From contig JACKLE010000002.1 in assembly GCA_024236075.1 (NCBI GenBank), positions 186,001-250,000 of the forward strand: a stretch of DNA of 64,000 bases, in the 5' to 3' direction. Position 1 is the first letter of the stretch. Every line of letters begins with the position of its first letter. The notes beneath the pieces were generated by a model, which saw only the letters and a list, made by a program, of their open reading frames with translations, searched no databases and was not told the origin of the DNA. A program made the translations under genes and the position numbers. The stretch is from Alphaproteobacteria bacterium (GTDB lineage: Bacteria; Pseudomonadota; Alphaproteobacteria; JACAEB01). Below, one piece after another: positions 1-8,864 of this stretch.

Positions 1-124
1 CCCCGCCGAGATCGGCGAAGGCGCCTTGCGGAAAATAGCGTGGCGTTGCGCAGGAGCCGGCGAGGCACGCCCACGACAGGGCAAGCGCGACGCGAGCTGG
101 CGTGAGTGATCCCCTCGAAGGCAT
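1..124 (-). CDS. N-terminus of a probable exported protein or lipoprotein (partial, cut by window edge)
   Basis: Only the first 41 codons are in the window. Reading leftward from the ATG at 124 gives a start with a basic residue or two, a hydrophobic core (VALALSWACLAG) and a cysteine at residue 25 in the context LAGSC, then mature-looking sequence with no stop before the edge. This looks like a type I or lipoprotein signal peptide; the lipobox is imperfect because the -3 residue is Ala rather than Leu. In-frame GTG codons at 139 and 136, just after an AGGAA, are alternative starts. The family cannot be named from this fragment. It lies downstream of the alpha/beta hydrolase on the same strand. 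Confidence 0.45.
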   Translation of the reverse strand, partial: MPSRGSLTPARVALALSWACLAGSCATPRYFPQGAFADLGG

Positions 125-213
125 GACCCAAGACACCACGTTTCCTGCGCGCCTTCAATTCACGAGGCGCGGCGCCGCGGCGGGACGCGGGGATCGGGCG
201 CCGGGACGGCGCC

Positions 214-1017
214 TCACTCCGCGGCCTTGCGCTTTTCGGCCTCGCTTGCGCCGAGAACCTTTTCCAGCCAGCTCGTCATCGTATGCGCGACGATCTCGAC
301 GCCGGGCTCGGCGATGAGCCAGTGGCTCATGCCGGGAAATTCGCGATAGCTCGCGCGGCGCCCGTAGCGCTGGGCGACGCGCTTCACCGTGCGCGGATGA
401 TTGATGCGATCCTCGGTGCCCACCAGCACCAGGATCGGGCACTCGATGTCGCGCGCGTGGACCATGGTGGCGTGCGAGGTGTCCATCGCCCAGTGCAGGA
501 TCTCGAACATGGCGCGGCCCGACTCGGGCACGAAGCGCGCGAAGATGGCGTGGCGCTCGGCCTCCGGCATGCGGTCGAGCGCGTGGGCCGCCGCGATCCA
601 GAAGCGCGGCTTCAGCGGCATCGTCCAGAAATTGCCGGCCATGTAGAGGCCCTGGGCCTGCGCGATCTCGAACTGCGTCGAGGGCAGCACGCCCCAGGGC
701 GCCGAGGGCGCGAGCAGGATGGCCGCCGCCGCCGGTATCTCGGCGGCGAGGATCTGGGCGAGCAGCCCGCCCATGGAATGGCCGACGAGGATCGGCGGCC
801 CGCTAAGGCGCGCGGCGATCGCCTTGAGGTCGTCGACATAGTCGCGCACGCCCGTGGTGCCGAGCGCGGCGGGGGGCTTGCCCCGCGGGCCGAGATCGTG
901 ATGGCGCAGATCGGGCGCGTGGACCTCGTGGCCCCGCGCGGCGAAGTGGTCCGCGAGGCGCTCGAAGGACCATCCGCCCACGAAGGCGCCGTGGATCATG
1001 AGGACGGGCGGCTTCAT
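214..1017 (-). CDS. alpha/beta-fold hydrolase
   Basis: 267-residue alpha/beta hydrolase. The oxyanion-hole region HGAFVGGW follows the first strand, the nucleophile elbow GHSMGG is near residue 80, an acid candidate lies in GTEDRI and the catalytic histidine in GMSHW near the C-terminus. These give a complete Ser-Asp-His triad; the substrate cannot be told. The start codon overlaps the rppH stop by four bases (ATGA), so it is probably translated with rppH as the last gene of the long minus-strand run. A 6-bp GGCGCC hairpin at 197-213 sits right after the stop, but has no U-tract. Confidence 0.9.
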   Translation of the reverse strand: MKPPVLMIHGAFVGGWSFERLADHFAARGHEVHAPDLRHHDLGPRGKPPAALGTTGVRDYVDDLKAIAARLSGPPILVGHSMGGLLAQILAAEIPAAAAILLAPSAPWGVLPSTQFEIAQAQGLYMAGNFWTMPLKPRFWIAAAHALDRMPEAERHAIFARFVPESGRAMFEILHWAMDTSHATMVHARDIECPILVLVGTEDRINHPRTVKRVAQRYGRRASYREFPGMSHWLIAEPGVEIVAHTMTSWLEKVLGASEAEKRKAAE

Positions 1018-1580
1018 GCGCGCGCTCCCGTGGCCAGGCGTCCATGGGCGAGCGCCTCCGCGAGGGGCGCGAAATGCGCGGTCACGGCCTCGTAGACCGG
1101 GCGCTTGAACGGCACCACCAGGCCGGGAAGCTCCGCGAGCGGACGGAAAAGGAACGCGTCGAACTCCGGCGGCTCGTGGGCGGCGAGGTCGATCTCCTCG
1201 GGGCGCCCGAGGAAGCGCATGGCGAACCAGCGCTGGGTCTGGCCGCGATAGCCCCGCGAGCGGCTGTGCGCGAGCACCCAGTCGGGAAAGTCGTAGGTGA
1301 GCCAGCCGGGATATTCGCCCAGAAGCTCGGCGGCGCCCGTCCCGACTTCCTCCTTCAGCTCGCGGAAGGCGGCCGCGCGCGGCGCCTCGCCGGCGTCGAT
1401 TCCGCCTTGCGGAAGCTGCCAGCGCTGGGGCGGCAGGACGCCCGCCTCGGTGGCGATGCGCCGGCCGGTGAAGGCGCGGCCCTCGGCGTCCAGAAGGAGG
1501 ATGCCGACGCAGGGCCGGTAGGCGAGGCCGTCCTTGGGGGGCGGCGGCGCGTCGGTCGCGGCAGCCTGGCGCTGCGCCAT
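1014..1580 (-). CDS. rppH: RNA pyrophosphohydrolase (Nudix)
   Basis: 188 residues. RppH removes pyrophosphate from the 5' end of mRNA, which starts RNase E-dependent decay; the family also hydrolyses dinucleoside polyphosphates. The Nudix box is intact: GGIDAGE, then FRELKEEVG around residues 50-72. The preceding YRPCVGILLLD and the following LTYDFPDW are typical of the alphaproteobacterial RppH/IalA group. The reading frame stays open far upstream into the deacetylase gene, so I take the ATG at 1580 (MAQRQ), which begins just after the deacetylase stop. Confidence 0.93.
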   Translation of the reverse strand: MAQRQAAATDAPPPPKDGLAYRPCVGILLLDAEGRAFTGRRIATEAGVLPPQRWQLPQGGIDAGEAPRAAAFRELKEEVGTGAAELLGEYPGWLTYDFPDWVLAHSRSRGYRGQTQRWFAMRFLGRPEEIDLAAHEPPEFDAFLFRPLAELPGLVVPFKRPVYEAVTAHFAPLAEALAHGRLATGARA

Positions 1581-1590
1581 ATCGAGTTCC

Positions 1591-2775
1591 TCAAGAGGGG
1601 CGATGCAGGGTCGCATCGGAGACAGGCACGAGATCATAGCCCTTCGCGCGCAGCGTCGGCACCCAGGCGCCCACCTGATCGATGGTGGCCGGATAGGCGA
1701 AGCCGAGGCCGATGGCGACGCCCCGGCTGGCCGCCACGCGCTCGAGCTCGAGCAGCTTGAGATCGATCGCCTCGCGCGACAGGCGGTCGTCGATGATGCG
1801 GTCGGCGAGCGCGGCGTCGGCGCCGCTCGCGCGCGCGGCGCGCAGGGCCTGGCTGCGCGGGCTCGCGCCGTCCTCGACATAGAGGAGCCCACGCGCCGAG
1901 ACCGCCGCGAGCACGACGCGCATCGCATCCTCGGCCGCCGTGAAGCGCGGCCCGCCCTGCGCCAGAAGGCCCGTATAGCCCGTGAAGCGCGACAGCGTCC
2001 AATCGAGCCGGCGCAGATTGTCCGATGTCGGCGCGCCCGCGAGCAGCGTGTTGGGTCCGGGATCGTTCTGGGGATAGTCGAAGGGCTCGAGCGGCACCTC
2101 GAGCATCGCCTCGTGGCCGGCCGCGCGGGCGCGATTGACCCAGCTCTGCAGGCCCTCCCCGTGCGGCGCGAAGGCGAAGGTGATCTCGCCGGGAAGCGAC
2201 GCGATCGCCTTGCGCGTGGCGCTGGGCGAGAGCCCCATGCCCGCGAGGACGATGGCGATGCGCGGGCGCCCCGTGGGGGGCGGCACCGGCCGGGCATAGA
2301 CCTCGGCCGCGCGCCGCCCGTCGGACGCGATGATGGGCACGAGGCCGAACTGGCCCTCCGCGACGAGCGCGAGATCGGGCGCGGCGGCGAGCGTCACCGT
2401 GCCGTCGGGCGCGATGCGCGCGGTCTCCTGCGGCGCCGCTTCCTCTGTTTGCGGAGCGTCGGCCGGGAGGTGCGCGGCATGGCCGGGCGCCGCGAGAAGG
2501 CGCGGCTCGCCGGTGTCCTCCACCATGCTCATGAGCGCGTCGGCCGGCGGCACGGGCCGCTCGCCGATGGCGAGGACCGCGCGGGCGCGCCCGCCATGGG
2601 GATCGCCGAGCAGCGCAAGGACGAGGGCGGCGAGGAGGGCAAGGCCCGCGCCCCCGCCCATGCCGGCGAGCAGCGGCGAGCGGCGCAGCAGCTCCCGGGG
2701 CCGCGCGGCGGCGCGCGCGCCGAGCCCCAGCGAACGCATCGCCGTCCGGGCCAGGTCCATGCTCGCGGTCGCCAT
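1591..2775 (-). CDS. divergent polysaccharide deacetylase family protein
   Basis: 394 residues. One N-terminal membrane segment (roughly residues 38-58, LLAGMGGGAGLALL...) is followed by a linker and a C-terminal domain starting at IAIVLAGMG. That domain matches the 'divergent polysaccharide deacetylase' (DUF610/YibQ-like) family, a carbohydrate esterase relative with an uncertain substrate, anchored with its catalytic domain in the periplasm. In proteobacteria this gene usually follows envC and ctpA, as here, suggesting a role in cell-wall maturation. The next start, ATG at 2760, is a possible alternative. 108 bases separate it from ctpA. Confidence 0.85.
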   Translation of the reverse strand: MATASMDLARTAMRSLGLGARAAARPRELLRRSPLLAGMGGGAGLALLAALVLALLGDPHGGRARAVLAIGERPVPPADALMSMVEDTGEPRLLAAPGHAAHLPADAPQTEEAAPQETARIAPDGTVTLAAAPDLALVAEGQFGLVPIIASDGRRAAEVYARPVPPPTGRPRIAIVLAGMGLSPSATRKAIASLPGEITFAFAPHGEGLQSWVNRARAAGHEAMLEVPLEPFDYPQNDPGPNTLLAGAPTSDNLRRLDWTLSRFTGYTGLLAQGGPRFTAAEDAMRVVLAAVSARGLLYVEDGASPRSQALRAARASGADAALADRIIDDRLSREAIDLKLLELERVAASRGVAIGLGFAYPATIDQVGAWVPTLRAKGYDLVPVSDATLHRPS

Positions 2776-2883
2776 GCCGGTCAGGTCGGTATCTTCCGTC
2801 GCAACGCCGGCGCCTCATCCCCTGATTCGGCGCCCGCCTTCGACTATGCCACGGATCGCGGTCCCGGCCTCCCGGCGCGCCGA

Positions 2884-4194
2884 TCAGCCGTGGCTGACCG
2901 CGGCCGTGCCCGTCTCGACGCCGACGCCGCGGATGATCTCGAGGGCGCGCTGGAGCTGATAGTCCTCGACGCCCTCGGGCGCCTTCTCGATGGTCGCGCT
3001 CTCGTCGCCCTTCTCCTCGCCCTCGGGCTCGAGGTGATGGGGAAGGTCGGCCTCGCTCGGCAGCTCGGGCAGGGCGGCCTCGTCCTTGCCGGCGCTCGCC
3101 TCGACCTCGATGTCGGGGACGATGCCCTTGGCCTGGATCGACTGGCCGGACGGCGTGTAGTAGCGCGCCGTGGTGAGGCGCAGCGCCCCGTCATTGCCGC
3201 CCTGAAGCGGGATGACGGTCTGGACCGAGCCCTTGCCGAAGGACTTGGTGCCGAGGATGACGGCGCGGCGATGGTCCTTGAGCGCGCCGGCGACGATCTC
3301 GGAGGCCGAGGCCGAGCCCCCGTTGATCAGCACCACGACGGGCTTGCCGGCCGTGAGGTCGCCGGGGCGGGCGTTGAAGCGCTGGGTGTCGTCGGGCTGG
3401 CGGCCGCGGGTCGAGACGATCTCCCCCTCCTCGAGGAAGGCGTCCGCGACGGCGATCGCCTGGTCGAGGAGGCCGCCGGGATTGTTGCGCAGGTCCACGA
3501 CATAGCCCTTGAGGCGCTTGTCGCCGACCTCGCGCGAGAGGTCCTTCAGCGCCTTCCTCAGGCCCGCATCCGTCTGCTCGTTGAAGGTCGTGATGCGGAC
3601 ATAGCCGACATCGTCCTCGGCGCGGTAGCGCACCGAGCGGATGCGGATGACGTCGCGCACGATGGAGATGGGGAAGGGCTTCTCGACGCCCTCGCGCGCG
3701 ACGGTGAGCTCGATCTTGGAGCCGACGGGCCCGCGCATGCGCTCGACCGCCTCGTTGATGGTGAGGCCGAGAATGGGCTGGCCGTCGAGCTGGGTGATGA
3801 GGTCGCCGGCCTTGATGCCGGCGCGCTCGGCCGGCGTGTCGTCGATCGGCGCGACGACCTTCACGAGGCCGTCCTCCATGGTGACCTCGATGCCGAGCCC
3901 GCCGAACTCGCCCTTGGTCTGGATCTGCATGTTGCGGAAATTGTCGGGCGAGAGGTAGCTCGAATGGGGATCGAGCGAGGTGAGCATGCCGTTGATGGCA
4001 TTCTCGATCATCTTCTCGTCGTCGACGGGCTCGACATAGTCGGCCCGGACGCGCTCGAACACGTCGCCGAAGAGATCGAGCTGGCGATAGACGCTCGAAT
4101 CGGCCGCCTTCACGCCGCCGTGCGGAGCGACCTCGAAGACGAAGGCCAGGACAGCCACCGAAGCCGCCAGGCCGAGCGCAAGCTTACGCATCAT
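2884..4194 (-). CDS. ctpA: carboxy-terminal processing protease (S41)
   Basis: 436-residue periplasmic serine protease of family S41. An N-terminal signal segment (LALGLAASVAVLAFVF) is followed by a PDZ domain around residues 90-180 (LGIEVTMEDG...AGIKAGDLI) and the protease domain. Both catalytic residues are visible: Ser in GGSASASE and Lys in GTKSFGKGSVQ. The tail is charged and Glu-rich. Ctp proteases trim envelope proteins and murein hydrolases, fitting the neighbouring amidase activator EnvC. Its start overlaps the envC stop by four bases (ATGA), so the two are translationally coupled. Confidence 0.95.
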   Translation of the reverse strand: MMRKLALGLAASVAVLAFVFEVAPHGGVKAADSSVYRQLDLFGDVFERVRADYVEPVDDEKMIENAINGMLTSLDPHSSYLSPDNFRNMQIQTKGEFGGLGIEVTMEDGLVKVVAPIDDTPAERAGIKAGDLITQLDGQPILGLTINEAVERMRGPVGSKIELTVAREGVEKPFPISIVRDVIRIRSVRYRAEDDVGYVRITTFNEQTDAGLRKALKDLSREVGDKRLKGYVVDLRNNPGGLLDQAIAVADAFLEEGEIVSTRGRQPDDTQRFNARPGDLTAGKPVVVLINGGSASASEIVAGALKDHRRAVILGTKSFGKGSVQTVIPLQGGNDGALRLTTARYYTPSGQSIQAKGIVPDIEVEASAGKDEAALPELPSEADLPHHLEPEGEEKGDESATIEKAPEGVEDYQLQRALEIIRGVGVETGTAAVSHG

Positions 4195-5435
4195 CCGCTG
4201 ATATTCCCTTCCGAAGTCGCGAGCCAGGTCATGGGGTCGATCGGGGCGCCGTTCTTGCGGATCTCGACATAGAGCTCCGGCCCGGAACGTCCATCGGCCC
4301 CCTGACCCATCGCCCCCACCGGCTCGCCCGCAAGCAGCGCCTGCCCGGGATTGCCGTAGATGCGCTCGAGCCCCGCCAGGATGACATGATACCCGCCGGG
4401 AGCCGCGATGATCAACATTTGCCCATAGCCGGGCACGGGGCCCGCGAAGGCAAGCTTGCCGGCTGTGGGGGAGACGATCTGGGCCCCGTTCAGCGTGCGC
4501 ATCATCATGCCCTGGATGCGCCCTCCGGCGCCGTCGGGCTGGCCGAAGGCGTGGAGGACCCTGCCGCGGGCGGGCATGAGCGGGGCGCGCGGGGCGAGGC
4601 TCGCCGTTCGCGCCGCTTCCGTGTCCTCGGCGCCGCGCAGCCTCGGCTCGCCGGCCAGGCGCTTCTTCTCCTCGGGAGGCTTCTCGCGGGGCGCGCGGGC
4701 GCGGGCCTCGCTCTCGATCTCGGCGAGGCGCTCGCGCAGCGCGCGCGCCTCCTTGGTCATGGCGGCGAGGCGGTTTCCCTCCGCCGCGAGCGCGTCGGCC
4801 ATGGAGCGGCGCGCCTTCTCCTTCTCGGCGATGAGGGAGGCGAGCGTCTTCTGCTCGGTCATGAGGTCGCCGGTGGCCGCGAGCAGCGAGTCGCGGCCGA
4901 TCTCGATCTCCTGGCGCAAGGCGGAGAGCTCCTCCATCTGCGCGGCGAGGGTCTGCACGTCCTCGCGCAGCACGGGCACGACCGAGCCGAGCAGCATGGC
5001 GCTGCGCGCGGCCGCCACCGCGTCGTCGGGCTTGACGACCAGGGCCGGCGGCTCGTTGAGGCGCAGCATCTGGAGCGCGGCGAGCGCGGCCGAGAGGCTC
5101 TCCCGGCGCGCATCGACGCGCGCCTTCAGCTCGACCTCGTCGGCGCGGAAATTCGCGAGCTTCTCCTCGGCCTCGGCGACGGCGGCCTCGCGCGCCTGCA
5201 CCGCCGAGGCGGCCTCGACGAGGCGCCGGCGCAGGCCGCTCAGCTCCTCCTGGAGCGTGTTCGCCTCGGCCTGCACGTCCTCGAGATGCTCCATCCCGGA
5301 AGCGATCTCCTTCTCGAGGACCTGGAGCTTGGACGGAGAGGGCAGACGCGCCTTTTCGGCCGCGGCCGCCGGCAGGCAGGCGAGCGAAAGCGCCGCGGCG
5401 AGCAGGAGCGAGCGCTCAGCGCTCGGCCGCCTCAT
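4191..5435 (-). CDS. envC: murein hydrolase activator EnvC
   Basis: 414 residues with a signal peptide (LLLAAALSLACLPAAAA), long coiled coil (about residues 35-260) and a C-terminal LytM/M23 domain. The M23 domain lacks the metal ligands: the usual HxH near the end is replaced by PELYVEIR and the first HxxxD is missing. That is the EnvC pattern, a non-catalytic domain that activates N-acetylmuramoyl-L-alanine amidases at the division site. The frame is open to 5690, but the ATG at 5435 is directly before the signal peptide. The start lies inside the 3' end of gpmI (20-base overlap). Confidence 0.93.
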   Translation of the reverse strand: MRRPSAERSLLLAAALSLACLPAAAAEKARLPSPSKLQVLEKEIASGMEHLEDVQAEANTLQEELSGLRRRLVEAASAVQAREAAVAEAEEKLANFRADEVELKARVDARRESLSAALAALQMLRLNEPPALVVKPDDAVAAARSAMLLGSVVPVLREDVQTLAAQMEELSALRQEIEIGRDSLLAATGDLMTEQKTLASLIAEKEKARRSMADALAAEGNRLAAMTKEARALRERLAEIESEARARAPREKPPEEKKRLAGEPRLRGAEDTEAARTASLAPRAPLMPARGRVLHAFGQPDGAGGRIQGMMMRTLNGAQIVSPTAGKLAFAGPVPGYGQMLIIAAPGGYHVILAGLERIYGNPGQALLAGEPVGAMGQGADGRSGPELYVEIRKNGAPIDPMTWLATSEGNISG

Positions 5436-7026
5436 GGGCCGGGCGGGCCTCGCGGCCGCCCGCTCCGCGTTCGAGCCCCGCCCCGACGAGCAGGCTATGG
5501 CCGGACATTTGCGCAGGCTTCTCGAGCCCCATGATGGCAAGAAGCGTCGGAGCGACGTCGCAAAGCCGTCCGTCCGCGAGACCCGTTCCTTTCGGCAGGC
5601 GCTCGGCGCCGACGAGAAGGAGCGGCACATCGTAGGTGGTATGCGCGGTGTGTGGCGCATTCGTGTCCGGATCGCGCATCTGCTCGGCATTGCCGTGATC
5701 GGCGGTCACCAGCATCGCGCCGCCCGCCGCGGTCACCGCCGCCGCGAGCCGCCCGACACAGGCATCGACGGTCTCGATCGCCTTGACCGCCGCCTCGATC
5801 ACCCCCGTGTGCCCGACCATATCGGGATTCGCGTAGTTGACGACGACGACGTCGAAGCGGGCGCTCTCGATCGCCGCGACAAGCGCGTCCGTGACCTCGA
5901 CGGCGGACATTTCGGGCTTCAAATCGTAGGTCGCGACCTTGGGGCTCGGGATGAGGATGCGCTCCTCGCCCGCGAAGGGCTCCTCGCGCCCGCCGCTGAA
6001 GAAGAAGGTGACGTGGGCGTATTTCTCCGTCTCCGCGATGCGAAGCTGCCTCAGCCCCCTCGCGGCGACGAGCTCGCCGAAGCTCGCCTTCAGGTCGTCG
6101 GGCGGGAAGAGGCAGGAGAGCTCCCTGTCGAGCGCGGCGGAGTAGGAGACCATGCCGGTCCTCGCGGCCCAGCGGATCGTCCGTGGGCGGTCGAAGCCCG
6201 TGAAGGAGGCGTCGACGAGCGCCGTTAGGATCTGGCGCGCCCGGTCGGCGCGGAAGTTGAAGAAGAGCAGCCCGTCGCCGTCCTTCGCGCCGGCATAGCC
6301 CTTCAGCACGGTCGGCTTCACGAACTCGTCCGTCTCGCCGCGCCCGTAGGAGGCGGCCACGGCCTCGCGCCAATCCCCGGCGGCAAGGCCCTTCGCGGCG
6401 ACGATCGCCTCATAGGCCGGCGCGACGCGGTCCCAGTTCTTGTCGCGGTCCATGGCGAAATAGCGCCCGGCGATGGTCGCGAGGCGCGCGCCCGGCACCT
6501 TCGCCAGCGCGCCGGCGAAGGATTTGAGGAAGCCTTCCGCGCTCTGGGGCGGCGTGTCGCGCCCGTCGAGAAAGGCGTGGACGTCGACGCCGATTCCCTG
6601 CGCGCCGAGAATCCCCGCGAGCGCGAGCGCGTGGTCCTGGTGGGAGTGCACGCCGCCCGGCGAGACGAGGCCCATGAGATGGCAGCGCCCGCCCGACGCC
6701 TTGAGCCTGGCGACGAGGTCGACGAGGGCCGGCGCCGTCGCGATGGAGCCGTCGGCGATGGCGGCGTCGATGCGCGGCAGCTCCTGCATCACGACGCGGC
6801 CGGCGCCGAGATTCATGTGCCCGACCTCGGAATTGCCCATCTGGCCCTCGGGGAGGCCGACCGCGAGCCCCGAGGTCTTGAGGCGCGCATGGGGGGCGCT
6901 CGCGAAGAGGCGGTCGAAGGTCGGCGTCCGGGCGAGCGAGATCGCGTTGTCGGGCACCGCCTCGCGGCAGCCCCAGCCGTCGAGCACGCACAGAACCACC
7001 GGTCTCACGCGGGCCTTACCCGTCAT
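5416..7026 (-). CDS. gpmI: 2,3-bisphosphoglycerate-independent phosphoglycerate mutase
   Basis: 536 residues, slightly longer than the usual 510-520. Interconverts 3- and 2-phosphoglycerate in glycolysis and gluconeogenesis using two Mn ions. The alkaline-phosphatase-fold signatures are all present: LDGWG at the N-terminus, the catalytic serine in MGNSEVGH, GRYFAMDRD, and the late metal-binding motifs ANPDMVGHTG and TADHGNAE. The frame stays open upstream into rlmH territory; the ATG at 7026 directly before VRPVVLCVLDGWG is the natural start. It is followed by envC with overlapping ends, a common alphaproteobacterial arrangement. Confidence 0.96.
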   Translation of the reverse strand: MTGKARVRPVVLCVLDGWGCREAVPDNAISLARTPTFDRLFASAPHARLKTSGLAVGLPEGQMGNSEVGHMNLGAGRVVMQELPRIDAAIADGSIATAPALVDLVARLKASGGRCHLMGLVSPGGVHSHQDHALALAGILGAQGIGVDVHAFLDGRDTPPQSAEGFLKSFAGALAKVPGARLATIAGRYFAMDRDKNWDRVAPAYEAIVAAKGLAAGDWREAVAASYGRGETDEFVKPTVLKGYAGAKDGDGLLFFNFRADRARQILTALVDASFTGFDRPRTIRWAARTGMVSYSAALDRELSCLFPPDDLKASFGELVAARGLRQLRIAETEKYAHVTFFFSGGREEPFAGEERILIPSPKVATYDLKPEMSAVEVTDALVAAIESARFDVVVVNYANPDMVGHTGVIEAAVKAIETVDACVGRLAAAVTAAGGAMLVTADHGNAEQMRDPDTNAPHTAHTTYDVPLLLVGAERLPKGTGLADGRLCDVAPTLLAIMGLEKPAQMSGHSLLVGAGLERGAGGREARPAHEAAER

Positions 7027-7103
7027 CGCCTTCCACTCCACACGTCCGAAAGCCTTGCGCAAACATAGGGTCGCGGTCCTAACGGGTCCACAATGCGCGG
7101 CGC

Positions 7104-7583
7104 TCAGCCGCGGTGATAGGGGTGGCCGACGAGGATCGTGGTCGCGCGGTAGATCTGCTCGAGCAGCATCGCGCGCACGAGGCGGTGGGGCCAGGTCTGG
7201 GCGCCGAAGGAGAGGCGCCGGTCGGCCGCCTTGAGGAGCGGCTCGGCGAGGCCGTCGGCGCCGCCGACGAGGAAGGTCATGGAGGGGAGGGCCCTGTCGC
7301 GCGCCTCGCCGAGGCGCTTGGCGAGCTCCTCGCTCGACCAGGGCTCGCCGCGGCGGTCGAGCGCGACGACGAGGCCCCCCGGGGGCAGGCTGCGCGTCAG
7401 AAGCTCGCCCTCCTCGGCGAGGCGTGCGGCGCCCTCGCTCCTGCGCGCCTCGACCTCTGCGACGCGCAGGCCCTTGAGCCCGGCCTGCCGGGCGAGGGCG
7501 TTGACGAGCCGGACATATTCGTCGGCAAGCTGAGCTTCTGGCGTGCCGGAAATCCGTCCGACGGCGGAGATTTGAAGACGCAT
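7104..7583 (-). CDS. rlmH: 23S rRNA (pseudouridine-1915-N3)-methyltransferase
   Basis: 159 residues, the family's usual length. RlmH is a small SPOUT-class (knotted) methyltransferase that modifies pseudouridine 1915 in helix 69 of 23S rRNA on assembled 70S ribosomes. The SAM-binding knot segment FLVGGADG and the C-terminal LLEQIYRA...HPYHRG ending typical of RlmH are present. The gene sits four bases after the rsfS stop, the standard rsfS-rlmH order. Confidence 0.96.
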   Translation of the reverse strand: MRLQISAVGRISGTPEAQLADEYVRLVNALARQAGLKGLRVAEVEARRSEGAARLAEEGELLTRSLPPGGLVVALDRRGEPWSSEELAKRLGEARDRALPSMTFLVGGADGLAEPLLKAADRRLSFGAQTWPHRLVRAMLLEQIYRATTILVGHPYHRG

Positions 7584-7586
7584 GCG

Positions 7587-8042
7587 TCAGACGGCGACGC
7601 GCCCCGCCTCGTGCTCGACCTGCCACATGCGCTCGATGTTGTAGAACTCACGCACCTCCGGCCGGAAGACGTGGACGATCACGTCGCCCGCGTCGACGAG
7701 CACCCAGTCGCCATGGGCGAGCCCCTCCGAGCGCAGCTTTCCGTGCCCCGCCTCCTTGAGGCGGCGCAGGATGTGGTCGGCGATGGATTTGACATGGCGG
7801 TCCGAGCGCCCGCTCGCGACGACCATGGCGTCTGCGATCGAGGTCTTGCCCTGGAGGTCGATCTCCACGACGTCCTGGGCCTTGTTGTCGTCGAGCGTCT
7901 CCATGACGAGGGAGACGATCGACGCCGTGTCGGCGGCGGTCGATGGGGTCACGCTTCGATTTTGCTCCTGGATGTCGGGCGGGCGTGGACGATCCACGCG
8001 TCTCGCGGCATCGCTCGCGGCGCTCCGCGGGGTCTGCCTCAT
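7587..8042 (-). CDS. rsfS: ribosome silencing factor
   Basis: RsfS binds ribosomal protein L14 and blocks joining of the subunits when nutrients are short. The core, from VMETLDDNKAQDVVEIDL through GDWVLVDAGDVIVHVFRPEVREFYNIE, is a complete match to the family. The start is uncertain. The ATG at 8042, with GAGGGA nine bases upstream, gives 151 residues with a poor-quality N-terminus; the GTG at 7952, with AGGAG twelve bases upstream, gives 121 residues, closer to the family norm of 105-120. The frame extends further upstream into nadD but that is unlikely to be translated. Confidence 0.93.
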   Translation of the reverse strand: MRQTPRSAASDAARRVDRPRPPDIQEQNRSVTPSTAADTASIVSLVMETLDDNKAQDVVEIDLQGKTSIADAMVVASGRSDRHVKSIADHILRRLKEAGHGKLRSEGLAHGDWVLVDAGDVIVHVFRPEVREFYNIERMWQVEHEAGRVAV

Positions 8043-8257
8043 CGGCAGCGTCCCTCGCGCGCGGCGCGGTCGCTTCGGAAACGAATCCTCGGCTCTGATG
8101 CCATCCGGCCCTTTTGCTCGCAGCCTCGGCCGCACCGGCGGCCGATGCCAGGGCGAGGATAGATCCTCCTCCCCTGTGCAAAGGATAATGGTGAGCGAGC
8201 CGCCCCCTGGCAACTCCTTTGGTGTGGCAGTTTTGCGACTGATTCCTGCGAACGGCC

Positions 8258-8857
8258 TCAGGCGGGCGGCCAGGCGCCGGTCCGCCGGATCGCGGTCGCC
8301 GAGGCGGGGTCCGGGCGGTCGACGATGAGCGTCCAGGCGGGGAGCGCGGCATTCGCAAGGCCCCTGGCCCGGCTCGCGGGGATGCGCGCGCGCGAAAAGC
8401 TCTGCGCGGCCCGCGAGGCGGCGGCGGCGAGGCCGTAGCCCGGCCGGGCGATCACCGCCACGGGAAAGGTCGCGAAGATCGCGCGCCAGCGCCGCCAGCG
8501 ATGGAGGGCGGGAAGATTGTCCTCGCCCATCAGCCAGACGAAGGCGACGCCCGGATGGCGGCGCTTCAGGGCGGTGAGCGTGTCGATCGTGTAGCGCGTG
8601 CCGAGCCGCGCCTCGAGATCGCTCACCACGATGCGCGGATGGCGCGCGGCCTCGCGCGCGGCGGCGAGGCGCGCCTCGTAGTCCGCGAGCGTGGCGGCGT
8701 CCTTCAGCGGGTTCTGCGGCGAGACGAGCCACCACACGGCGTGGAGGCCGAGATGGGCGAGGGCGACCTCGCTCATGCGGCGATGGCCGCGATGGGCGGG
8801 ATTGAACGAGCCGCCGAGCAGCCCGATCCGCATGCCGGGGTTGGCGAATTCGCGCAA
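8258..8857 (-). CDS. nadD: nicotinate-nucleotide adenylyltransferase
   Basis: 199 residues. Transfers AMP from ATP to nicotinate mononucleotide in NAD synthesis. The nucleotidyltransferase signature GLLGGSFNPAHRGHR (with the HxGH-type motif) is at the N-terminus, and a late ISSTxxR-like motif is replaced by SRARIPASRARG. The start at 8857 is TTG with AAGGG four bases upstream; the ATG at 8833 (MRIGLLGG) is the more conventional start but has no visible ribosome-binding site. It follows proA by a few bases. A 215-base stretch then separates it from rsfS; this contains an 8-bp hairpin (8126-8145) but no clear terminator. Confidence 0.94.
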   Translation of the reverse strand: MREFANPGMRIGLLGGSFNPAHRGHRRMSEVALAHLGLHAVWWLVSPQNPLKDAATLADYEARLAAAREAARHPRIVVSDLEARLGTRYTIDTLTALKRRHPGVAFVWLMGEDNLPALHRWRRWRAIFATFPVAVIARPGYGLAAAASRAAQSFSRARIPASRARGLANAALPAWTLIVDRPDPASATAIRRTGAWPPA

Positions 8858-8864
8858 CTGCCCT

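Noticed and set aside
1534..4272. Open reading frame of 912 codons on the plus strand antisense to rppH, the deacetylase and ctpA
   Set aside because: Long antisense frames are expected in DNA with this G+C content. The protein is low-complexity Arg/Ala/Gly without domain motifs, and the minus strand holds three recognised families.
8126..8145. Terminator between nadD and rsfS
   Set aside because: 8-bp stem TCGGCCGC/GCGGCCGA without U-tract; the two genes belong to a conserved run.
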